DNA of 64,000 nucleotides, taken from the NCBI RefSeq assembly GCF_014873705.1, contig NZ_JADBDS010000001.1:620001-684000 (forward strand). Reading direction: 5' to 3'. The notes below the pieces were generated by a model. The model was not told where the DNA came from, ran no database searches, and was given only the letters and a program-made list of their open reading frames with translations. Positions 46,840-58,611 of this stretch are shown in pieces. Position 1 is the stretch's first letter. Every line of letters starts with the position of its first letter. The translations under genes were made by a program, and so were the position numbers. The DNA comes from Mycobacterium sp. OAS707 (lineage in GTDB: Bacteria > Actinomycetota > Actinomycetes > Mycobacteriales > Mycobacteriaceae).

Positions 46840-48149
46840 CGACGGCGGTAGCGCACTGGGACACGGTCGGCGCGTCCGAGAGCGACGCCGACCTGGCAAG
46901 GGCTTCGGCGGCAGGCGACAAGCGAGCATTCGCTGCGATATACGACCGCCACGCCGACCGGCTGCACGACTTCTGCGCCGGCATGCTCGCCGACCGGGAC
47001 GGCGCCGCGGACTGCGTGCAGGACGTCTTCTGCATCGCAGCGACCGAGCTGCCAAAGCTGCGAGACCCGGACCGGCTGCGGCCCTGGCTGTATTCGATCG
47101 CCCGCAACGAAGCGTTGCGGCGAATCCGTCAGCGCCGCAGGGAAACTCCCTCCGAGGAGCTGCCCGAAACCGAGTCCGCTGAACCTGGTCCAGAGACGTT
47201 GGCAGCCCGCCTGGAACTCGGTGATCTGATCGCCGACGCCGCGGGCGGGTTGTCCGACCGCGACCGTGCCGTCCTGGAGTTGGCGTTCCGTCACGGTCTC
47301 AACGGGCCGTGCCTTGCCGAAGCGCTGGGGATCAGCCCCAGTAACGCGAACACGATCGTGCATCGGCTGCGCGAAACGATCCAGCGTTCGCTGGGGGCGC
47401 TGCTGGTGTCACGTCGTTGCCGAAACATCGGCGGCTGCGCCGAGCTGGCGGCGATGCTCGACGGTTGGGATGGACAGTTCAATGTCCTTATGCGCAAACG
47501 CATCTCACGCCACATCGAGTCGTGTGACGTCTGCGAAGAGGAACGGCGGCGACTTGTCAGCCCGGTCGCGCTTCTCGGGGCCGCTCCGGCCTTCGTCCCG
47601 GCGCCCGCCTGGCTTCGCGAGCGCACGCTGAACGAGATTCAACTGACGTGCGAGGCGACACCCGTGGGCGGCAACAACAATGGCTGGTTGACCCCGGTCG
47701 TCGCGTTTGTCGTCGCCCTGCTCGCCGTGCTCGGGGTGACAGTCGTGTTCATGAATCAGCAGACGACGCCGCGGGGGTCGATCGAGGTCAGCCAAGTGGC
47801 TGCTCCTCCGAAGGCTGAGCCGAGCGTCGAAGCGCCACCGCCGCCACCGCCGGTGAGCGCCCAGCCGACTGCGGCCGCACCGGCAGCGCCCGCGCCGCAG
47901 ATCACAGTCATGCCGAAACCTACGGCCGAGCCGACAGTGGTTGCACCGCCGCCGGTTTCGCAACCGCCAGTGACGTCGCCAACTGCGCTACCGCCGATGC
48001 CGCCGCTGCCGCCGCTGCCTACGCTGCCACCATTGGCGCCGTGGCCGCAGTGGCCGGGCAGCGATCCCGGCGGCCCCGGTGGCCCTGCCGGTCAGTTCAG
48101 TGGCCCGTCGGACATCGCGGTCAGCCCGCCCGCGCCGAGTGTGCCGTGA
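46836..48149 (+). CDS. ECF sigma factor fused to zf-HC2 anti-sigma motif, TM helix and Pro-rich tail (copy 1)
   Basis: This 437-residue protein joins several parts. Residues 20-95 form sigma region 2 (DADLARASAAGDKRAFAAIYDRHADRL ... RPWLYSIARNEALRRIRQ). Residues 140-190 form region 4 (LSDRDRAVLELAFRHGLNG ... SPSNANTIVHRLRETI). Residues 201-233 form a zinc anti-sigma motif, C201-x24-H226-x3-C230-x2-C233 (RHIESCDVCEEE). A membrane helix spans 285-306, followed by a Pro-rich tail of about 130 residues. The sigma factor would be held at the membrane until an external signal or cleavage frees it. The partner gene upstream overlaps by 4 bases. Confidence 0.9.
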   Translation: MTTAVAHWDTVGASESDADLARASAAGDKRAFAAIYDRHADRLHDFCAGMLADRDGAADCVQDVFCIAATELPKLRDPDRLRPWLYSIARNEALRRIRQRRRETPSEELPETESAEPGPETLAARLELGDLIADAAGGLSDRDRAVLELAFRHGLNGPCLAEALGISPSNANTIVHRLRETIQRSLGALLVSRRCRNIGGCAELAAMLDGWDGQFNVLMRKRISRHIESCDVCEEERRRLVSPVALLGAAPAFVPAPAWLRERTLNEIQLTCEATPVGGNNNGWLTPVVAFVVALLAVLGVTVVFMNQQTTPRGSIEVSQVAAPPKAEPSVEAPPPPPPVSAQPTAAAPAAPAPQITVMPKPTAEPTVVAPPPVSQPPVTSPTALPPMPPLPPLPTLPPLAPWPQWPGSDPGGPGGPAGQFSGPSDIAVSPPAPSVP

Positions 48150-48230
48150 GGTTTGCTGCGAACGAGGCGGCATTGCCAGTAATCTCACAGGTTGCTGCAC
48201 TGTCGAGAGTTGAGGCGATGAGGAGGCGTC

Positions 48231-49532
48231 GTGACTGCGGTACCGAATTTGGACACCGTCGACCCGCGCGACACTGACGCGGACCTGGTGCGCGGCAGCT
48301 TGGCCGGTGACCGCGCGGCATTCGCTGCGATCTACGACCGCTACGCCGACCGGTTGTACGACTTCTGCGTGGGAATGTTGCGTGATTACGACGCCGCCGC
48401 CGACTGCGTCCAGGAGACGTTCTGCCTGGCTGCCACTCGCCTGCCGCAGCTGCGGGACCCCGACAAACTGCGGCCGTGGCTGTATTCGATCTCCCGCAAT
48501 GAGGCCCTTGCCCGACTGCGGGAGCTGCGCCGTGAGGCACCGTCGGAGGAGTTGCCCGATGTCCAGTCAGAGGATGCCGGCCCCGACACGCTTGCCGCCC
48601 GCACCGAACTCGCCGACCTGATCGCAGAGGCCGCAGGCGGGTTGACGGACCGCGACCGCGCGGTCTTTGATCTCGCTTTCCGCCAGGGCCTCGACGGCCC
48701 AGAGCTCGCCGAAGCTCTCGGGGTCAGCCACACCAACGCCAACACGCTGGTGCACCGGTTGCGGCAGACCGTCGAACGCTCGCTCGGCGCACTGCTCGTG
48801 TGCCGCGGACGACGCGCATCGGGCGGCTGCGACGAGCTCGGCCAGATCCTCGCGGGCTGGAACGGACAGTTCAGTGTGCTCATGCGCAAACGCGTTGCGC
48901 GGCACATCGAGTCGTGCCAAGAGTGCGACGACGAACGGCGTCGATTGGTCAGCCCCAGTGCATTGCTGGCCGCTGCACCGGCGTTCATTCCAGCCCCGAA
49001 GTGGTTGCGCGACAAGACGATCAACGACATCCAACTCGTCTGTCACACCAGTGCCATGGCTGGGCAGTCGGACATCGACGACAGCGACGCCGGCGCCTCT
49101 GAAACCGACGACCGCCGCCGACGGCTCCTGCTCGCCGCGGTTTTGGTCGTCGTGCTGGGTGCTGCCACCGCGCTACTGCTGGCGTGGCTGAACGGGAAAC
49201 CGGTCTCGGTGCTGCCCACCGAGGTCACTGAAAAACCAACGACCACCCAGGCCACGGTCCCGGCCGTCGCACCGCCGTCGCAGACCGCCGCGCCGGCGCC
49301 GCCCCCGCCACCCGTCGTTCCGACGTCACCGGCCGACGCACCCGTGCTGATCCCAACCGAACCGCCTTCTTCGGCGTCGGAGTCACCACCGCAGGTCGCA
49401 CCGTCTTCGCAGGGTCGGCCGACCCCGGTGACCAGGAGCCCGTCGTCGTACGCGCCGACGGCGACTGCAACCAATCCGGGCCCGCCGAGTGGCGGTGGCG
49501 GCGGATCCGGCAACCGAGGGACCGCTCCGTAA
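48231..49532 (+). CDS. ECF sigma factor fused to zf-HC2 anti-sigma motif, TM helix and Pro-rich tail (copy 2)
   Basis: This 433-residue paralogue of the preceding gene keeps every module: sigma region 2 (residues 19-95), region 4 (139-190), the zinc motif C200-x24-H225-x3-C229-x2-C232 (RHIESCQECDDE), a membrane helix at 299-320 and a Pro/Thr/Ala-rich tail. The sigma and zinc parts are closely similar between the copies, while the linker before the membrane helix and the tail diverge, so the sensed signal may differ. It starts at a GTG preceded by GAGGAG, 81 bases after copy 1, and has no copy of the shared promoter motif of its own. Confidence 0.9.
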   Translation: MTAVPNLDTVDPRDTDADLVRGSLAGDRAAFAAIYDRYADRLYDFCVGMLRDYDAAADCVQETFCLAATRLPQLRDPDKLRPWLYSISRNEALARLRELRREAPSEELPDVQSEDAGPDTLAARTELADLIAEAAGGLTDRDRAVFDLAFRQGLDGPELAEALGVSHTNANTLVHRLRQTVERSLGALLVCRGRRASGGCDELGQILAGWNGQFSVLMRKRVARHIESCQECDDERRRLVSPSALLAAAPAFIPAPKWLRDKTINDIQLVCHTSAMAGQSDIDDSDAGASETDDRRRRLLLAAVLVVVLGAATALLLAWLNGKPVSVLPTEVTEKPTTTQATVPAVAPPSQTAAPAPPPPPVVPTSPADAPVLIPTEPPSSASESPPQVAPSSQGRPTPVTRSPSSYAPTATATNPGPPSGGGGGSGNRGTAP

Positions 49533-49555
49533 CACCCGCCGCAAAATTCATCGAA

Positions 49556-49592
49556 AAAAGTGTGCGAGCACCCCGCGGTTGCGACTCCTACC
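49556..49592 (+). promoter_or_regulatory. ECF-like promoter motif (site B)
   Basis: AAAAGTGT (49556-49563), 22 bases, then TCCTACC (49586-49592). The ATG of the exported peptide begins 3 bases later, so transcription would start at or just inside the codon, giving a leaderless mRNA. TCGAA precedes the first element exactly as at site C. Confidence 0.75.
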
Positions 49593-49595
49593 ACC

Positions 49596-49799
49596 ATGAA
49601 CAACGTTCGCAACTACCAGAAGGTCCTCGCCATCCTCGCCGCAAGCGCGGCCCTGACCGTCCCCCTGACCGCGTACAACGCCGCACAGCCCACCCCATTC
49701 AACGAATCGGCCACCGGCCGAACCGTTGCGGTCGGCGACGAAGCTGCCGGGTGCGCGCACGTCGACGCACCGATGGTGGACGTTCCGACCGCCAGTTAG
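49596..49799 (+). CDS. 67-residue exported peptide, probably leaderless
   Basis: This 67-residue protein starts MNNVRNYQKVLAILAASAALTVPLTAYNAAQPTP, a short basic N-terminus and hydrophobic core typical of a signal peptide. Mature residues include one Cys (AAGCAHVDAP) and a short acidic end. The promoter-like TCCTACC lies 3 bases before the ATG. The gene follows the second fused sigma factor by 63 bases. With one Cys, heme or thiol attachment or dimerisation are possible. No family is recognised. Confidence 0.7.
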   Translation: MNNVRNYQKVLAILAASAALTVPLTAYNAAQPTPFNESATGRTVAVGDEAAGCAHVDAPMVDVPTAS

Positions 49800-49901
49800 A
49801 CCGAACCGCGTATGACGCATCCCGCGGCCCCGGGCTGGCGGACGATCAACGGTTGCGATCGAGACCGATGCCGATACCTACGGTGACAGCGAATGTGACC
49901 G

Positions 49902-52697
<2,796 letters not shown>

Positions 52698-52705
<8 letters not shown>

Positions 52706-55424
52706 GTGCCTTCTCGACCAGCTCGTAGGTCTCGATCACGTCGCCCTCCTTGATGTCGGAGTACGTCAGCGTCAAACCACACTCGTAGCCGTCGCGCACC
52801 TCGGTCGCGTCATCCTTCTCGCGCTTGAGCGACGACACCGTGAGGTTCTCGGCGACGACGACACTGTCGCGGAGCAGACGCGCCTTGGCGTTGCGGCGCA
52901 TGACGCCCGAGGTGACCAGGCAGCCGGCGATGTTGCCGACCTTCGAGCTCCGGAATATCGCCCGGATCTCGGCGCGACCGAGTTCGCGCTCCTCGTAGAT
53001 CGGCTTGAGCATGCCCTTGAGCGCGCTCTCGATCTCGTCGATGGCCTGGTAGATCACCGAGTAGTAGCGGATCTCCACACCCTCGCGGTTGGCGAGTTCG
53101 GTGGCCTTGCCCTCGGCGCGGACGTTGAACCCGATGATGATCGCGTCCGAGGCCGACGCCAGGTTGACGTTGGTCTCGGTGACGCCGCCGACGCCGCGGT
53201 CGATGACGCGCAGTTCGACCTCGTCGTCGACCTGGATGCCCAGCAGCGCTTCCTCCAGCGCCTCGACGGTGCCCGCGTTGTCGCCCTTGAGGATCAGGTT
53301 CAGCTGGCTGGTTTCCTTCAGCGCCGAATCCAGGTCCTCCAGGCTGATCCGCTTGCGGGTACGCGCGGCCAGTGCGTTGCGCTTGCGCGCGCTGCGCCGG
53401 TCGGCGATCTGGCGGGCGATGCGGTCCTCGTCGACGACGAGGAAGTTGTCGCCTGCGCCCGGCACCGACGTGAAGCCGATGACCTGCACCGGCCGCGACG
53501 GCAGCGCCGCCTCGACGTCCTCGCCGTGCTCGTCGACCATGCGGCGCACGCGACCGTAGGCGTCGCCTGCCACCACCGAATCGCCGACGCGCAGCGTGCC
53601 GCGCTGAATCAGCACGGTAGCCACGGGACCGCGGCCACGGTCCAGGTGCGCCTCGATCGCAACACCCTGGGCTTCCATGTCGGGGTTTGCCCGCAGGTCC
53701 AGGGAGGCATCGGCGGTCAGCACGACCGCCTCGAGCAGGGCCTCGATGTTGGTGCCCTGCTTGGCGGAGATGTCGACGAACATCGTGTCACCGCCGAATT
53801 CCTCTGGCACCAAACCGTATTCGGTCAGCTGCCCGCGGATCTTCTGCGGATCGGCACCTTCCTTGTCGATCTTGTTGACCGCCACCACGATCGGCACGTC
53901 GGCCGCCTGCGCGTGGTTGACCGCCTCCACCGTCTGCGGCATCACACCGTCGTCGGCGGCGACCACCAGGATCGCGATGTCGGTGGCCTTCGCGCCGCGG
54001 GCACGCATGGCGGTGAACGCCTCGTGACCCGGGGTGTCGATGAAGGTGATCGGCCGGATCGTGCCGTCGAGGTCGACCTCGACCTGGTAGGCGCCGATGT
54101 GCTGGGTGATGCCGCCTGCCTCTTCCTCGCGGACGTTGGCCTGACGGATGGTGTCCAGCAGTCGGGTCTTGCCGTGGTCGACGTGACCCATGACGGTGAC
54201 CACCGGCGGGCGGGTCTCGAGGTCTTCCTCGCCGCCTTCGTCCTCGCCGTAGGTGAGGTCGAACGACTCGAGCAGCTCGCGGTCCTCGTCTTCCGGAGAC
54301 ACGACCTGCACGACGTAGTTCATCTCGCTGCCGAGCAGTTCCAGCGTCTCGTCACCCACCGACTGGGTGGCGGTCACCATCTCGCCGAGGTTGAACAGCG
54401 CCTGCACCAGCGAGGCCGGGTTGGCGTCGATCTTCTCGGCGAAGTCGGACAGCGACGCGCCGCGGGCCAGCCGGATGGTCTCGCCGTTGCCGTGCGGCAG
54501 CCGCACGCCGCCGACGACCGGCGCCTGCATGTTTTCGTACTCGGCGCGTTTCGCCCGCTTCGACTTGCGGCCACGCTTCGGCGCGCCGCCGGGACGACCG
54601 AATGCACCGGCCGCTCCGCCACGCTGACCTGGGCGTCCGCCGCCACCGCCACCAGGACGACCGCGGTAGCCGCCGCCGGCGCCCGCGGGGGCACCGCCAC
54701 CGCCGCCTGCACCGCCGCCGCGGTAGTTACCGCCGCCGCCACCGCCGGGACGACCGGCGCCACCTGGCGCGGGACGACCGCCGGGGCCGGGACGCGGCCC
54801 GCCTGGACGACCACCGGCCGGCGGACGGGGTCCGCCGGGACGCGGGGGCATGTTGCCAGGCGACATGCCTGGCCGTGGCGCACCCGGCCGCGGCGCACCG
54901 GGACCGGGGCGCGGACCCTGCGGACGAGGAATCGGCCGGTCAACGGGCTGCGCGGAAGAGAACGGGTTGTTGCCGACGCGCGGCGTGCGCGCAGCGGGCT
55001 TGGGCGCCGGGCCTGGCCGCGGGCCAGGAGTGGCGCCGGGCGTTGCGCCTGGGGTGGGCGCGGCCGGAGCTGCGGGCGTCGGCGGCGCCGCCGGCGGGGC
55101 TGCTGGTGCAGCTGCCGCGGGAGGGGGCGCTGGCGCCGGTTCCACCGGAGCTGCGGGGGCCGCGGGCTTGGGGGCGGCCGGCTTCGCGGGCGCGGCCTTT
55201 GCCGCTGCCGGCTTGGCCGGCGAGCCGTTGCCGTCGGCCTTGACCTTCTCCGCTGCGGGCTTTGCGCCACCGAATGATTCGCGCAGTCGACGCGCGACGG
55301 GTGCCTCCACCGTGGAGGACGCGGATTTGACGAATTCGCCCTGTTCGCTCAGTCGGGCGAGAACTTCCTTACTAGTGACACCGAGTTCCTTGGCCAACTC
55401 GTGTACACGGGCCTTACCTGCCAC
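52698..55424 (-). CDS. infB: Translation initiation factor IF-2
   Basis: This 908-residue GTPase places initiator tRNA on the 30S subunit. The N-terminal IF2_N element ([36 protein letters not shown]) is followed by a very long Ala/Pro/Gly/Arg-rich linker (residues 55-285) of low complexity. The G domain starts near residue 405 with GHVDHGKT, then [15 protein letters not shown] and [11 protein letters not shown]-Tu-like domain 2, IF2 domain 3 and the C-terminal fMet-tRNA domain follow. It lies in the nusA-infB operon. The long linker creates large antisense frames, which are not genes. Confidence 0.97.
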
Positions 55425-55491
55425 TACATCTCCATCTCTAGAGGCGTCAGCGGTGGTAGGCGCCGCGCCTCGGGTTAGCTATGACGCATGG

Positions 55492-55872
55492 TCATCGGGA
55501 CTTCACGGTGTGCTCATGTTCTTCGCTACCTGTTCTCTGAACCGGGGTGGTCGGGTGCTCCGATTGCTCGAAGTGCTCAACCACCGCGGTGGTGTCCGGT
55601 GAACCGGTGATCCGTAGCGCTCGTGCGAATGCTCGCCGCCGAATTGCTGCGTCTAGACACGCTGGGTCGGGATGCAACCAGGCACCCCGCCCCGGCAGCT
55701 TTCTCGCTGGGTCAACGGTCACGGCGCACTCGCCATTCCCGTCGACGGCGACTACCCGAAGCAGTTCGACGGCCAGCTCTCGCTTCCGGCAGCCGACGCA
55801 CGTCCGAACCGGTCCACCCGAGGGGGCGGTGGCGCTTTCGAACGTCCGAGCCGAAGTCTCGCGCTGGATCAC
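55492..55872 (-). CDS. ylxR: YlxR-family RNA-binding protein
   Basis: This protein of about 126 residues contains RTCVGCRKRELAVELLRVVAVDG, the YlxR/DUF448 signature, and VDPARKLPGRGAWLHPDPACLDAAIRRRAFARALR, the rest of the conserved pocket. YlxR binds RNA or RNase P components in other bacteria. The GTG at 55872 (IQRETSARTFE) is preferred; a TTG at 55908 would extend it. It sits between nusA (57 bases) and infB (67 bases), its conserved location. Confidence 0.9.
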   Translation of the reverse strand: MIQRETSARTFESATAPSGGPVRTCVGCRKRELAVELLRVVAVDGNGECAVTVDPARKLPGRGAWLHPDPACLDAAIRRRAFARALRITGSPDTTAVVEHFEQSEHPTTPVQRTGSEEHEHTVKSR

Positions 55873-55929
55873 AGCTGAGTCTACCGTCAGCCTGCTCACG
55901 AAAGACAAACGGTCGTGCTGGTCTGGGGA

Positions 55930-56964
55930 CTATTGCCGGTCGCGCGCCGCCCCATGCGCCGCCCCGGAGTCCGGCTGCGGTGCGGCGTCGCTTCGAATAT
56001 CGATCCGCCAGCCGGTCAACCGGGCCGCCAGCCGGGCGTTTTGGCCCTCCTTGCCGATCGCCAGCGACAGCTGAAAATCCGGGACCACGACCCTGGCCGC
56101 GCGCGCGGACTCGTCGATGACACTGACCGACACCACCTTGGCCGGCGACAACGCATTGGCGACGAACCGGGCGGGGTCTTCGTCGTAGTCGATGATGTCG
56201 ATCTTCTCGCCGGACAACTCGCTCATCACGTTGCGCACCCGCTGCCCCATCGGCCCGATGCAGGCGCCCTTGGCATTGAGGCCAGGCACCCGCGAGGTGA
56301 CCGCGATCTTCGAGCGGTGGCCTGCTTCACGCGCCACCGCGACGATCTCGACTGACCCGTCGGCGATCTCCGGCACCTCCAGTGAGAACAGCTTGCGCAC
56401 CAGGTTCGGATGGGTGCGCGACAACGTGATCAGTGGTTCGCGGGCACCGCGGGTGACGCCGACGACGTAGCACCGCAACCGGTCGCCGTGCTCGTAGCGC
56501 TCACCGGGAACCTGCTCCGCGGCGGGAATGACACCCTCGGATCCCTTGGTCTCGCTACCCATTCGGACGACGACCAGCCCGCGGGCGTTGGCGCGGGCGT
56601 CACGCTGGATGACGCCGCCGACGATGTCGCCCTCCCTCGCCGAGAACTCGCCATAGTTCTTCTCGTTCTCCGCATCGCGCAAGCGCTGCAGGATCACCTG
56701 ACGCGCGGTGGTCGCCGCGATACGCCCGAATCCCTCTGGGGTGTCGTCCCATTCGTGGATGAGATTGCCGTCGGCGTCCGTCTCGCGTGCGAGCACCTTG
56801 ACGACGCCGGTCTTGCGATCGATGTCGATGCGGGCGTCGGCCTCGTGGCCTTCGGTATGGCGATAGGCGGTCAGCAACGCCGACTTGATGGTCTCGACGA
56901 CCACGTCGACCGAGATGCCCTTGTCCGCCTCGATCGCGTGAAGTGCCGCCATGTCGATGTTCAC
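55930..56964 (-). CDS. nusA: Transcription termination/antitermination factor NusA
   Basis: This 344-residue protein binds RNA polymerase and nascent RNA, controlling pausing, termination and rRNA antitermination. It has the N-terminal domain ([41 protein letters not shown]), an S1 domain ([26 protein letters not shown]), and KH1/KH2 ([31 protein letters not shown] and [23 protein letters not shown]). The C-terminal acidic repeats of proteobacteria are absent, normal for mycobacteria. Its ATG overlaps the rimP stop. Confidence 0.97.
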   Translation of the reverse strand: MNIDMAALHAIEADKGISVDVVVETIKSALLTAYRHTEGHEADARIDIDRKTGVVKVLARETDADGNLIHEWDDTPEGFGRIAATTARQVILQRLRDAENEKNYGEFSAREGDIVGGVIQRDARANARGLVVVRMGSETKGSEGVIPAAEQVPGERYEHGDRLRCYVVGVTRGAREPLITLSRTHPNLVRKLFSLEVPEIADGSVEIVAVAREAGHRSKIAVTSRVPGLNAKGACIGPMGQRVRNVMSELSGEKIDIIDYDEDPARFVANALSPAKVVSVSVIDESARAARVVVPDFQLSLAIGKEGQNARLAARLTGWRIDIRSDAAPQPDSGAAHGAARDRQ

Positions 56965-57494
56965 GCTGAAGCCTCCTCCCCAGACTGGCCTGCCAGCTCC
57001 AGCTCACGCTGGTTTGGCGGCGAAAATTCAACCTGCACAACGGCTTTGGTGATGCCTTCCAAAGGCAACTCCCGGATCGAGAAGTTTGCCTTCGCACCCT
57101 CGCGCACCACGAGTCGCACAGTGCCGCCACGGATTTCACCGAGCCTGCCGGTCAGCTGCGAGCCGTCGGACAGCGTGACCTCGACCTTGCGGCCGCGGGC
57201 GCGCCGGTAGTGCTTCTCGGTGGTCAGTGGGCGATCAACGCCTGGCGAGGTGACCTCGAGCACGTACGGCGGGGTATCGATGCGATCCAGCGCTTCGGAG
57301 GCCGAGCGCGCAAGCTCGGCGATCGAGTCAAGATCGAGGGGTTCGTCGCCGTCGGCGATAACGGTGATCCGCGGCGGGCGCGTGGCGGTATCGATGATCA
57401 CGTCTTCGATTTCATAGCCCGCGCGCGCGAACTCGCCGTCGAGTAGCTCGATCACCTGTTTCTGCGACGGTAATCCCGCAGACCGCTCCGTCAC
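56961..57494 (-). CDS. rimP: Ribosome maturation factor RimP
   Basis: This 177-residue protein aids 30S assembly. It contains [28 protein letters not shown], the [19 protein letters not shown] segment, and [31 protein letters not shown], the family signature. The GTG at 57494 (TERSAGLPS) has GAGGAG 7 bases upstream, which settles it over the GTG at 57536. It is the first gene of the seven-gene minus-strand run rimP-nusA-ylxR-infB-rbfA-cnpB-dinF. Confidence 0.95.
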   Translation of the reverse strand: MTERSAGLPSQKQVIELLDGEFARAGYEIEDVIIDTATRPPRITVIADGDEPLDLDSIAELARSASEALDRIDTPPYVLEVTSPGVDRPLTTEKHYRRARGRKVEVTLSDGSQLTGRLGEIRGGTVRLVVREGAKANFSIRELPLEGITKAVVQVEFSPPNQRELELAGQSGEEASA

Positions 57495-57640
57495 GGCGAG
57501 CTCCTCATCTTGAGTTGTCCTGACACGATTCCGCACAGCGCAACGTGGAACCGACTATCAACGATACGCCAGGGCGCCCGTGCCGAGCCCCAAACGCGCT
57601 GCGGCGTCCAGCGAATACACAGTCCGCGCGCAATGGCAGG

Positions 57641-58150
57641 ATGTTGCACGTGCCGAGCTCGCCGCCGACCGTCAGCAGACGACAGATCTTGTTCTCAGCG
57701 GCAGCTTTGGCACTGGTCACCACCGCCGCCGCGTGCGGCGAGCCGCCGCCACCGCCGGGGGTCGACGAGCTCGCCGCGCAACTCGACCGGGCCCGCGCCG
57801 ACAGCCAGCTGGCCTCCGACGCTGCGGCGGCGAAGCCTCCCCCACCGACTGCGCAGGCACTGACCGCGGTGGCAAACGAGCGTTCGGCACACGCACAGGC
57901 GCTGTCCGACGAGCTCGTGCGGATGGTCGGCAAGAAAGCGCCGACTGCCTCGCCGACGACGACCACGGTCCCGCCGGCGAAGGCGCCCACCACCGAGGAC
58001 GTGATCGCTTCGCTGCGTCAGTCGGCCGATGCCGCTGCGCAATTGGCGGCCACACAGTCGGGCTATCGCGCGGGTCTGCTCGGCTCGATCGCGGCGGCAT
58101 GCACGGCGGCCTACAGCGTCGCGTTGGTGCCGCCGAAGGCGGCACAATGA
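57641..58150 (+). CDS. Tat-type exported lipoprotein-like protein (Rv2843-like)
   Basis: This 169-residue protein has a twin-arginine-type signal, SRRQILFSAAALALVTTAAAC, ending in a lipobox-like Cys. The exported part is rich in Pro, Ala and Thr (PPPPPGVDELAAQLDRARADSQ, then a PTASPTTTTVPPAKAPTTEDV linker). Helical segments flank the linker. The frame is open upstream but MLHVPSS is the first sensible start. It overlaps the DUF4439 gene by 4 bases; together they probably form an exported/ferritin-like pair. Divergent from rimP. Confidence 0.78.
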   Translation: MLHVPSSPPTVSRRQILFSAAALALVTTAAACGEPPPPPGVDELAAQLDRARADSQLASDAAAAKPPPPTAQALTAVANERSAHAQALSDELVRMVGKKAPTASPTTTTVPPAKAPTTEDVIASLRQSADAAAQLAATQSGYRAGLLGSIAAACTAAYSVALVPPKAAQ

Positions 58151-58608
58151 CCTCTCCGCAACCGACGCGGCCGCCGGACGCAGCCAACGGCGCGCTGTTC
58201 GACGCGATCGCCACCGAGCACGCAACGATCTACGGGTACGGGCTGGTGTCAGCGCACTCGACGCCGGACGTCAACGAGCTGGTGTCGACCGCAATGGCCG
58301 AGCACCGGGAGCGACGTGAGGGAGCCATCGCCCTGCTCAAGCCGCGCTCGGTTGACCCGCCGCTGCCTGCCGCCGGCTATCAGCTGCCGATGGCGGTCGA
58401 CAACCCGACCGCTGCAGCCAACCTGGCCGTGCGGATGGAGCAGGACGCCGCGGTCGCCTGGCGAGCAGTTCTCGAGCAGGCGACCGACGAGAAGGACAGG
58501 ACCTTCGCGGTGACCGCGCTGAGCCAGTGCGCTGTCACTGCGGCGAAATGGAGCCGGGTGCTTGGCATTTCGCCGATCACGGTCGCCTTCCCCGGCGGCT
58601 CCGAATAG
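58147..58608 (+). CDS. DUF4439 ferritin-like protein
   Basis: This 153-residue four-helix protein matches DUF4439, with ALFDAIATEHATIYGYGLVSAHS in helix 1 and ANLAVRMEQDAAVAWRAVLEQA in helix 3, giving the EH...Y and ME.D patterns. Ferritin-like DUF4439 proteins are usually exported or membrane-linked, but this copy lacks its own signal; coupling to the preceding lipoprotein-like gene by ATGA overlap suggests they act together. Its stop is 3 bases from the convergent proS stop. Confidence 0.82.
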   Translation: MTSPQPTRPPDAANGALFDAIATEHATIYGYGLVSAHSTPDVNELVSTAMAEHRERREGAIALLKPRSVDPPLPAAGYQLPMAVDNPTAAANLAVRMEQDAAVAWRAVLEQATDEKDRTFAVTALSQCAVTAAKWSRVLGISPITVAFPGGSE

Positions 58609-58611
58609 CCG

